NCBI GenBank assembly: GCA_016234155.1
Contig: JACRGZ010000116.1
Coordinates: 1-5,169 of the forward strand
Source of the DNA: Nitrospirota bacterium
Lineage (GTDB): Bacteria; Nitrospirota; 9FT-COMBO-42-15; HDB-SIOI813
Length of the DNA stretch: 5,169 nt
Direction of reading: 5' to 3'
Each line of letters begins with the position of its first letter. Position 1 is the stretch's first letter. The notes below the pieces were generated by a model. That model had not been told where the DNA came from, did not search any database, and saw nothing but the letters and a program-made list of their open reading frames with translations. Positions 1-5,169 of the stretch are shown piece after piece. Made by a program: the position numbers and the translations under genes.

Positions 1-64
1 AAAAACATATAACAAGAAATGAATAATGAAAATTTGCCTCAAAGAACTAAAAGAGACACAAAAA

Positions 65-99
65 AACACTTAAACATTTTTCATTTTTTGTTTAGTGTT
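65..99. repeat. Imperfect inverted repeat upstream of hemN
   Basis: AACACTTAAAC at 65-75 is the reverse complement of GTTTAGTGTT at 90-99 apart from one unpaired base, with a 14-base A/T-rich loop. It is not followed by a T run, so it is a poor intrinsic terminator. It lies upstream of the candidate promoter and could be an operator or part of the end of an upstream transcription unit. The AACACT motif occurs again at 145-150, next to the candidate -35 box. Confidence 0.4.
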
Positions 100-149
100 A
101 TTCATTATCATTAAGTTATTCAATATGCTGAGTAGTTACAAAATAACAC

Positions 150-165
150 TTGACCCCTTGACCCC
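150..165 (+). repeat. Tandem repeat of TTGACCCC (two copies)
   Basis: TTGACCCC occurs at 150-157 and again immediately at 158-165, followed by a further TT. The repeat duplicates the candidate -35 hexamer, so slippage in copy number would change promoter geometry. Seen directly; any function is inferred. Confidence 0.6.
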
Positions 166-177
166 TTAGTTCATAAT
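150..177 (+). promoter_or_regulatory. Putative sigma70-type promoter of the hemN-hemH-hemG operon
   Basis: A TTGACC box at 150-155 (5 of 6 to the -35 consensus) is separated by 16 bases from CATAAT at 172-177 (5 of 6 to the -10 consensus). Transcription would begin near 184, giving a leader of about 20 bases that just includes the hemN ribosome binding site at 192-196. It is the best promoter-like pair in the 202-base leader and points toward the operon. A second TTGACC at 158-163 has no suitable -10 partner. The A/T-rich background makes chance matches likely, so this is an inference from consensus only. Confidence 0.45.
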
Positions 178-191
178 TTTGGATTTTGCCA

Positions 192-196
192 GAGGG
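192..196 (+). promoter_or_regulatory. Ribosome binding site of hemN
   Basis: GAGGG at 192-196 sits 6 bases before a GTG at 203. An in-frame TAA occupies 200-202, directly before that GTG, so hemN cannot start further upstream. The binding site and this stop together fix the GTG as the start. Confidence 0.75.
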
Positions 197-202
197 ACTT
201 AA

Positions 203-1582
203 GTGAAAATAAGTATAGATATAGATATACTCTTAAAATACGACAGGCCCGGCCCTCGCTATACGAGCTATCCCACCGCCCCTGTCTGGAATGAGGACTT
301 TGGCCCGAAAAAATTTAAGACCAAGATAATCGAGACAAACAGCGGCAGGGAACTGCCGCCGCTGTCGTTGTACTTTCATATCCCTTTTTGCTACTCTCTC
401 TGTTTTTACTGCGGTTGTAACTCTATAATTACAAAGAAGAGGGGGCATGCCAGAGAATATATCTCCTATCTTAAAAGGGAGGTGGAAAATATATCCAGCC
501 ATATAAACAGGGAACGGCGGGTAGTGCAGTTACACTGGGGTGGAGGAAGTCCTGACTTCCTGACCCCCTCAGAGATGGAGATACTCTATGGACATATTAC
601 TGATAATTTCACGATCGACAGTGAGGCAGAGACCGGTGTTGAATTGGACCCAAGGGAGACTACATTTGAACACCTGAAGGCATTAAAGGGCCTCGGGTTT
701 AACCGTATAAGCATGGGTATCCAGGATTTTGACCCAGTAGTGCAAAAGGCCGTAAACAGGATACAGTCTGAAGAATCCACCCGGCGGATGGTGGAGTGGT
801 GCAGGGGGCTGGGGTTTAACAGTGTCAATGTAGACCTCATATATGGCTTACCATACCAGAGTGCGAAGTCATTCAAAAAGACAGTAGATAAGATTATCGC
901 CATCAACCCGGAAAGGATAGCCGTCTTTAACTACGCCCATGTGCCGTGGATGAAGAGGCATCAGAAGATGATAAAGGAGGAGAGCCTCCCCCGCGGGAGG
1001 GAAAAACTTGAGATACTGAAGATGGTAATAGAGGGTTTTACAGGCGCAGGATATATCTATATCGGTATGGACCACTTTGCAAAACCGGGGGACGAATTAT
1101 GCATCGCCCAGAGGGAGAAGACCCTGTACAGGAATTTCCAGGGCTACACCACTAAGGCCGGTTGCGACCTCTATGGGTTCGGGGTCACCTCGATCAGTAT
1201 GGTAGGAAACTGCTATGCACAGAATCAGAAGACACTCTACGATTATTACGCAGCCATTGATGCGGGGATTATGGCAACCCACAGGGGGTACGAGTTAAAC
1301 CCTGATGACCTGTTAAGAAGACACATAATAACCCGGTTTATGTGCGACTTTGAACTTGGCAAAAAAGATGTAGAGGCGAAGTACGGGATCAACTTTGATG
1401 ACTATTTCAGTGAAGAACTTAAAAGGCTTGAACCTTTTAGGGACGACGGCATGTTAGTACTTCATACAGACAGGATAGAGATAACAGACTCAGGCCGCAT
1501 CCTTGTCAGGAATATCGCAATGGCATTTGATGCCTATCTCAATATCCCGGGCAAAGAGATGAAGTTTTCGCGGACAATATGA
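203..1582 (+). CDS. hemN: Oxygen-independent coproporphyrinogen III oxidase (radical SAM)
   Basis: This cytoplasmic radical SAM enzyme oxidatively decarboxylates two propionate side chains of coproporphyrinogen III to vinyl groups, giving protoporphyrinogen IX without oxygen. At 459 residues it matches true HemN (about 457 in E. coli). The N-terminal GPRYTSYPTA segment (17-26) is the substrate/trip-wire region. YFHIPFC (57-63) starts the CX3CX2CXC motif, with [4Fe-4S] ligands Cys63, Cys67 and Cys70 plus Cys72. GGG at 113-115 and ELDPRE at 147-152 are SAM-binding elements. Gln174, Arg186 and Asp211 fall where the E. coli active-site residues Gln172, Arg184 and Asp209 are expected, and RNFQGYTT (310-317) is intact. 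These features, including the C-terminal domain, separate it from HemW and from HutW/ChuW-type relatives. It starts with GTG, is first in its operon, and its TGA overlaps the hemH ATG. Nothing is missing or broken. Confidence 0.97.
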   Translation: MKISIDIDILLKYDRPGPRYTSYPTAPVWNEDFGPKKFKTKIIETNSGRELPPLSLYFHIPFCYSLCFYCGCNSIITKKRGHAREYISYLKREVENISSHINRERRVVQLHWGGGSPDFLTPSEMEILYGHITDNFTIDSEAETGVELDPRETTFEHLKALKGLGFNRISMGIQDFDPVVQKAVNRIQSEESTRRMVEWCRGLGFNSVNVDLIYGLPYQSAKSFKKTVDKIIAINPERIAVFNYAHVPWMKRHQKMIKEESLPRGREKLEILKMVIEGFTGAGYIYIGMDHFAKPGDELCIAQREKTLYRNFQGYTTKAGCDLYGFGVTSISMVGNCYAQNQKTLYDYYAAIDAGIMATHRGYELNPDDLLRRHIITRFMCDFELGKKDVEAKYGINFDDYFSEELKRLEPFRDDGMLVLHTDRIEITDSGRILVRNIAMAFDAYLNIPGKEMKFSRTI

Positions 1583-2595
1583 CAGATGGTAATCCAACCA
1601 CGGCTGTTCTATTAATAAATCTCGGCGGTCCGGACTCCTTAGACTCGGTAGAACCATTCCTCTATAATCTGTTTTCTGATCCTGATATCATGGGATATAA
1701 CAGGGTGTTAAATCCCCTCTTAAGGCCCTTAGCCAGATATATTGCACGGAAAAGGACCCCGCAGGTAAAGAAATACTACAGTATGATCGGGGGGAAGTCA
1801 CCTATTGTCAAACTAACCATGCAACAGGGAAAGGCGCTTGAAGATGCCCTCTCGGCTTATGGCAATATCTGGGTCTTTGTCTCTATGCGATACTGCCGTC
1901 CTACTATAGAAGAGGCTGTTGAAGATATGCTTACATTCCCTTTGAAAAAGATCATAGTCCTCCCCCTCTATCCTCACTACTCGGTGACTACAACAGGGTC
2001 AAGTATCAATGAATTTAATCGGGAATTTAACCGGGCCATGAGACAGCCTGGTATCGGAAATATTGAAATATGTACCATTAAAGAGTGGTATGATAACCCG
2101 ACCTATATAGACGCCATGTGCGATACCATACAAAAGACCATAGAATCACATAAACTGAATATCCGAAAGACCCATATAGTCTTCAGCGCCCATGGCATAC
2201 CTCTAAGATTCATAAGACGTGGTGACCCGTATGCCAAACAGATAGAAAAATGTGCAGTACTGGTGGCAGGAAAGCTCGGCGCTGCAGAGAATTATCACCT
2301 TAGTTATCAAAGCCGTGTGGGGCCATTAAGATGGCTTGGGCCTTCGACTGATGAAGTGCTTAAAGAGCTTGGGAAAAAGGGGGCAAAAGATGTCATGTTA
2401 GTCCCTATCAGCTTTGTATCTGACCACGTTGAGACCCTTTATGAGATGGATATACTGTACAAAGAAAAGGCCATGGCATACGGGATAACAAACTTCTACA
2501 GGGTCCCTGCGTTAAACGACTCGCCACTGCTTATTGATGCGTTGAAGGATATAGTATTGCAGGCATATATCGGCAACCCGTCCACCTCCTTTTAA
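1579..2595 (+). CDS. hemH: Ferrochelatase
   Basis: Ferrochelatase inserts Fe2+ into protoporphyrin IX to give protohaem, at or near the cytoplasmic membrane face. The 338 residues fit the usual bacterial length. Family motifs appear in order: LLINLGGPDS (11-20), YYSMIGGKSPI (66-76), MRYCRP (103-108), LPLYPHYSVTTTGSS (128-142), FSAHGIP (202-208) with catalytic-type His205, LSYQSRVGP (241-249) and VPISFVSDHVETLYE (275-289) with the conserved acidic Glu285. No extra C-terminal domain or transmembrane helix is evident. There is no strong Shine-Dalgarno close to its ATG; the start overlaps the hemN stop as ATGA, so translation is probably coupled to hemN. With HemN upstream the expected substrate is protoporphyrin rather than coproporphyrin, making it the PpfC functional type; that assignment is inferred from context, not from residues. 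Confidence 0.96.
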   Translation: MTDGNPTTAVLLINLGGPDSLDSVEPFLYNLFSDPDIMGYNRVLNPLLRPLARYIARKRTPQVKKYYSMIGGKSPIVKLTMQQGKALEDALSAYGNIWVFVSMRYCRPTIEEAVEDMLTFPLKKIIVLPLYPHYSVTTTGSSINEFNREFNRAMRQPGIGNIEICTIKEWYDNPTYIDAMCDTIQKTIESHKLNIRKTHIVFSAHGIPLRFIRRGDPYAKQIEKCAVLVAGKLGAAENYHLSYQSRVGPLRWLGPSTDEVLKELGKKGAKDVMLVPISFVSDHVETLYEMDILYKEKAMAYGITNFYRVPALNDSPLLIDALKDIVLQAYIGNPSTSF

Positions 2596-2600
2596 ATCTT

Positions 2601-4064
2601 ATGCGCAAAGTTCTTGTCATAGGCGGCGGCATATCGGGCCTCACTGTAGCTTACTGGCTGTATAAAAGCGGCCTCGATGTGACCCTCTTGGAAAAAGAAG
2701 ACAGGGCAGGCGGTTCTATCCGTACAGAAAAGGATAGCGGATATTTGATAGAGTGCGGGCCAAACTCTACACTCGACCTCTATAATGAGGTGGATGACCT
2801 CTGCGAATCACTAGATCTCAGTGAGGAGAAGATCTATGGAAATGAGGGTGCAAAAAACCGTTATGTAGTACGAGATGGGAGATTGAGACCTTTACCAATG
2901 GGGCCTCTACAGTTCCTGTCTACAGACCTGTGGACTATAAAGGGAAAGCTGAGGCTTATGTGCGAACCCTTTATACGGAAGTCCAATGACAGCCGCGAGG
3001 AATCTATAGCTGAATTCGTTATTAGAAGGACAGGCCTGGAGTTCCTGGATTACGCCATTGATCCGTTTGTTACTGGCGTGTTTGCCGGAGACCCCTATCA
3101 GCTTTCGCTGAAGAGCTGCTTCCCGAAGATGTATGGCTTAGAGCAGGACTATGGAGGACTTGTGAAAGGTGCATTGTTCGGCAGAAAAGAGAAGGGTGAG
3201 CCAAGGCGAAAGATGAGGCTATTCTCCTTCAGAGATGGCCTTGATATACTGCCTGTTGCGCTATGCAAGGTACTTGGTAACCGGTTTGTTGGCGGATGCA
3301 ATGTATTGTCAGTGAAAAAGGCGGATAGTGGATTCGAAATTATTGCTGAGGCAGCAAATACCCCCATCCCATTGGGGACTGAATTAAATTCTGTCCCCGA
3401 AACACGCACAAAAATCCCCTCTCTCTCAGGGAGAGGGTGGGTCATAAAAGCCGATGCAGTTATCCTTGCCACCCCTTCCTGGGCAACCGCCAAAATAATC
3501 CATCCCATGACTGAATATGTTGCCGCTCATCTATCGCAAATAAAATATGTTCCTATAGTTATAGTCTTTACAGGTTTTGACAGGAAGCATATTAGCCACA
3601 AACTCGATGGCTTCGGCTTTCTTATCCCTTCAAAAGAAGCGATTGCGAAAGGTTACAACATCCTCGGCAGCATCTGGAGCTCTGCCACCTTCCCGAGACG
3701 CGCCCCTGAGGGAAAAGCCGCATTTACAAACATGCTCGGCGGGGCAAGGATGAGTGACGTTCCTGAACATAGTGACAGCGAGCTGGTAGATATGACCTTA
3801 CAGGATCTAAGACTTATACTTGGAATAAAAGAGAAACCGGATTTTGTCAGCGTAATACGCCACACCAGGGCAATCCCGCAATATACCATTGGCCACCAGG
3901 AACGTATCGATCGTGTAGGAAAGGCGCTAAAGAATATACCGGGACTTTATCTTACAGGGAACTATATCACCGGCATCTCAGTAGGCCACTGCATCACAGA
4001 GGCCACCAAACTTGCAAAAAGTATTTTAACTCCCAATAATCCCCCTTTAATAAAGGGGGATTAA
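2601..4064 (+). CDS. hemG: Protoporphyrinogen oxidase, HemY-type flavoprotein
   Basis: This FAD enzyme of the monoamine-oxidase fold removes six electrons from protoporphyrinogen IX to form protoporphyrin IX. It is the HemY/PgoX type (also named hemG in many genomes), not the flavodoxin-like E. coli HemG. The N-terminal dinucleotide fold shows VIGGGISGL (6-14) with Glu31 ending the second strand and a following RAGGSIRT. DPFVTGVFAGDP and the nearby LEQDYGG match the substrate domain of plant and bacterial oxidases, and GNYITGISVGHCI near the C terminus is the FAD-contacting motif. Its 487 residues slightly exceed the usual 440-480. Residues about 253-280 look like an in-frame palindromic repeat insertion before the VILATP strand, and the last 11 or so residues come from another repeat. 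The ATG lies 5 bases after the hemH stop with no Shine-Dalgarno, suggesting reinitiation. The reading frame is open throughout. Confidence 0.93.
   Translation: MRKVLVIGGGISGLTVAYWLYKSGLDVTLLEKEDRAGGSIRTEKDSGYLIECGPNSTLDLYNEVDDLCESLDLSEEKIYGNEGAKNRYVVRDGRLRPLPMGPLQFLSTDLWTIKGKLRLMCEPFIRKSNDSREESIAEFVIRRTGLEFLDYAIDPFVTGVFAGDPYQLSLKSCFPKMYGLEQDYGGLVKGALFGRKEKGEPRRKMRLFSFRDGLDILPVALCKVLGNRFVGGCNVLSVKKADSGFEIIAEAANTPIPLGTELNSVPETRTKIPSLSGRGWVIKADAVILATPSWATAKIIHPMTEYVAAHLSQIKYVPIVIVFTGFDRKHISHKLDGFGFLIPSKEAIAKGYNILGSIWSSATFPRRAPEGKAAFTNMLGGARMSDVPEHSDSELVDMTLQDLRLILGIKEKPDFVSVIRHTRAIPQYTIGHQERIDRVGKALKNIPGLYLTGNYITGISVGHCITEATKLAKSILTPNNPPLIKGD
3357..3440. repeat. REP-like palindromic element inside hemG
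   Basis: Two palindromes lie side by side within the hemG reading frame. The first, 3374-3398, pairs GGGGAC with GTCCCC and GAATT with AATTC around a central A, with a single T-T mismatch. The second, about 3416-3437, pairs CCCTCTC (3417-3423) with GAGAGGG (3431-3437) and can extend by two pairs toward a 3-base loop. A shorter CCCCA/TGGGG stem (3362-3366 with 3373-3377) competes with the first. The translation here is low in family character and rich in Pro, Ser, Gly and Arg, and lies between a strand-like EIIAEA and the conserved ADAVILATP. The boundaries are estimates. Confidence 0.7.
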
Positions 4065-4082
4065 GGGGGATTATTGGGGACT
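4029..4082. repeat. Palindromic repeat spanning the hemG/queF stop codons
   Basis: A perfect 13-pair palindrome lies at 4037-4063 around base 4050. A competing 14-pair stem joins 4032-4045 to 4065-4078. AAGGGGGATT is present twice in tandem (4053-4062 and 4063-4072). The hemG stop (4062-4064) and the queF stop (complement of 4071-4073) are both inside. ATTGGGGACT at 4073-4082 is identical to 3371-3380 within the hemG insertion, linking the two elements to one family. Confidence 0.8.
4037..4063. terminator. Possible bidirectional terminator hairpin between convergent operons
   Basis: A strong G/C-run hairpin sits exactly where the convergent hemG and queF transcripts end, and no other terminator-like structure is visible between them. 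It lacks an adjacent T run on either strand, so it is not a canonical Rho-independent terminator. It could still slow polymerase or protect 3' ends as REP sequences do. The role is inferred from position. Confidence 0.35.
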
Positions 4083-4442
4083 CTCCAACACCACCCTTAT
4101 AACCGTCTTCACATTCCCCCTCGGATTCCAGTCACCCACCACCTCAATCTTCCGTGGGGCAAGTAATGTCTTCAGAGCATCATATATCTTATTTGTCGCA
4201 GCCTCATGCGATATATGCTGATCACGGAACTTATTCAGATAAAGCTTCAGCGAACGCAACTCTACAATATACTTATCCGGCACATAATTTATCTTAATCG
4301 TTGCATAATCCGGATACCCGGATCGCGGGCAGAGGCATGAAAACTCCGAAAATGAGATATCAATCACATAGTCCCTGTCAGAATAAGGGTTTTCCCACCT
4401 CTCAAGCTCTGCCTTCTTTATCGCCTCCTCACCATATCTCAT
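4071..4442 (-). CDS. queF: NADPH-dependent 7-cyano-7-deazaguanine reductase (preQ1 synthase)
   Basis: QueF reduces the nitrile of preQ0 to the aminomethyl group of preQ1 with NADPH, in the cytoplasm, during queuosine synthesis. The 123-residue protein is a compact type I (single T-fold) enzyme. EFSCLCPRSGYPDYA (33-47) carries the thioimide-forming nucleophile Cys38 and acid Asp45, equivalent to B. subtilis Cys55 and Asp62. ELRSLKLY (61-68) is the QueF signature normally read as ESKSxKLY, and His79-Glu80 match the substrate-contacting His96-Glu97. It is shorter at both ends than the 165-residue B. subtilis protein, but short forms are common. A Cys at 36 beside the nucleophile replaces Ser in B. 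subtilis. The ATG overlaps the queG stop (ATGA) and has GAGAGG (complement of 4448-4453) 5 bases upstream. Its final residues and stop lie in the junction repeat. Confidence 0.95.
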   Translation of the reverse strand: MRYGEEAIKKAELERWENPYSDRDYVIDISFSEFSCLCPRSGYPDYATIKINYVPDKYIVELRSLKLYLNKFRDQHISHEAATNKIYDALKTLLAPRKIEVVGDWNPRGNVKTVIRVVLESPQ

Positions 4443-5169
4443 TTTAACCTCTCAATCGCCCACTCCACATGTTCCCTAACAAGCGGGTCAGGGTCACTTA
4501 GTCTTCTCTCCAGCGCCGGCATAATCCCCTTATCCCCGGAATTTCCGATGGCCACAGCAACGTTTCTTAAAAACCTCCCCCATTTTATACGTTTTATCGG
4601 ACTATTATCAAACATCGACCGAAATCTCTCCTCATCCATACCGATTAAATCAACGAGTAACGGTGCTGTTAACTCTTGCCTGGGTAAAAATGCCTCTTCA
4701 GTGGATACCTTGGCAGCACTATTCCATAGACAGACCCACTGGCAGTCGTCACACCCGAATATCCTGTTTCCGATTAATGGCCTCATCTCCAGTGGTATCG
4801 AGCCCTTCAACTCACCCAGAAGATACGATATACATTTTCTGGCGTCAAGTATGTAAGGAGCGGTAAGAGCATTAGCCGGACATGCCTCCATGCACCTCGT
4901 ACATTCACCACACTGATCTGCTCCCGGTTCATCAAAGTCAAGTTCTGTATCAAGCAGTAATACACCAAGCAATGACCATGAACCGGTATTTTGGCTTACA
5001 ACAAGCGAATGTTTTCCCATCCATCCCAGACCGGCCATAACAGCAAGGTGCTTCTCAAGCACCGGCCCTGTGTCCACATATATTTTACCATGGACCCTGC
5101 CATCTGTAAGGGTATCTATATATGACAGGAGTTCTTTTAACCTTGATTTGATAACCTTGTGATAGTCCT
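4439..5169 (-). CDS. queG: Epoxyqueuosine reductase, N-terminal part beyond the window
   Basis: QueG is a cobalamin- and iron-sulfur-dependent cytoplasmic enzyme that reduces epoxyqueuosine to queuosine at the tRNA wobble position, the last step of the pathway. The frame stays open to the window edge. 242 residues are visible and roughly the first 100-110 of a usual 340-380 are missing. Visible in order are DYHKVIKSRLK (from 5167), VDTGPVLE with the catalytic-type Asp at 5072-5074, GLGWMGKHSL, CX2CX2CX3CP (CGECTRCMEACP), CISYL, GNRIFGCDDCQWVC for the second cluster, and a C-terminal HEAT-like segment (SDPDPLVREHVEWAI). The Pro usual after the last cluster Cys (CPWN) is Leu here (CLWN). A GTG at 5077 opens a shorter frame but lies inside the conserved VDTGP motif, so it is not the start. 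The stop overlaps queF as ATGA. Confidence 0.96.
   Translation of the reverse strand, partial: DYHKVIKSRLKELLSYIDTLTDGRVHGKIYVDTGPVLEKHLAVMAGLGWMGKHSLVVSQNTGSWSLLGVLLLDTELDFDEPGADQCGECTRCMEACPANALTAPYILDARKCISYLLGELKGSIPLEMRPLIGNRIFGCDDCQWVCLWNSAAKVSTEEAFLPRQELTAPLLVDLIGMDEERFRSMFDNSPIKRIKWGRFLRNVAVAIGNSGDKGIMPALERRLSDPDPLVREHVEWAIERLK
4448..4453 (-). promoter_or_regulatory. Ribosome binding site of queF
   Basis: On the - strand GAGAGG lies 5 bases before the queF ATG (4442-4440), inside the last codons of queG. It supports the chosen start and shows that queF can recruit ribosomes itself as well as being coupled to queG. Confidence 0.65.

Noticed and set aside
65..99. Rho-independent terminator of an upstream gene
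   Set aside because: The stem is imperfect and A/T-rich, has a 14-base loop, and is not followed by a T run; no gene is visible before it.
233..1282. Several - strand open frames across hemN
   Set aside because: They are antisense shadows of a fully conserved HemN frame with no motifs of their own.
3149..3508. Open frame of 119 codons on the - strand inside hemG
   Set aside because: It lies antisense to a well-supported flavoprotein frame, shows no recognisable motif, and part of it simply reads the palindromic insertion backwards.
3653..3889. Open frame of 78 codons on the - strand in the hemG 3' half
   Set aside because: It is antisense to conserved HemG sequence and has no supporting ribosome binding site or motif that I can see.
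4029..4082. CRISPR-like or attachment-site reading of the repeated G/C runs
   Set aside because: Only two adjacent 10-base copies exist, with no regular spacers, no cas genes and no integrase; a REP-like palindrome explains the pattern better.
4548..4866. Two overlapping + strand open frames (4548-4856 and 4663-4866)
   Set aside because: Both lie antisense to conserved QueG sequence including its iron-sulfur motifs, and neither shows family character.
5072..5077. GTG at 5077 as the start of queG
   Set aside because: The frame continues upstream to the window edge with the conserved DYHKVIKSRLK motif, so this Val codon is internal to the VDTGP motif.

Overview
The window looks like ordinary chromosome from a Gram-negative-type bacterium of moderate G+C content. 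It carries two short operons that converge head to head: a three-gene haem operon on the + strand (hemN, hemH, hemG) and a two-gene queuosine operon on the - strand (queG, queF). Oxygen-independent HemN together with a HemY-type flavin protoporphyrinogen oxidase and ferrochelatase is an arrangement known from deltaproteobacterial and similar anaerobic or microaerobic lineages. G/C-run palindromes near and inside genes also suit environmental lineages of that kind. I cannot fix the phylum from this sequence alone.

Layout. Bases 1-202 are A/T-rich and hold no gene, but they contain a plausible promoter (-35 at 150-155, -10 at 172-177), an imperfect inverted repeat and a tandem 8-mer. hemN (203-1582, GTG start) overlaps hemH (1579-2595) by the ATGA arrangement. 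hemG (2601-4064) follows after 5 bases and lacks a visible ribosome binding site. On the other strand queG (5169 to 4439, 5' end beyond the window) overlaps queF (4442 to 4071) by another ATGA. The stop codons of hemG and queF are only 6 bases apart and both lie inside one palindromic repeat.

The + strand operon covers the last three steps of protohaem synthesis by the protoporphyrin-dependent route. HemN decarboxylates coproporphyrinogen III to protoporphyrinogen IX, HemG oxidises that to protoporphyrin IX, and HemH inserts ferrous iron. The - strand pair handles two separate steps of queuosine synthesis: QueF reduces preQ0 to preQ1, and QueG reduces epoxyqueuosine to queuosine in tRNA.

I see no new multi-gene system. 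The most unusual signal is a REP-like palindromic element that appears to have entered hemG in frame (about 3357-3440), adding roughly 28 residues. A related element at the hemG/queF junction supplies the last codons and stop codons of both convergent genes.
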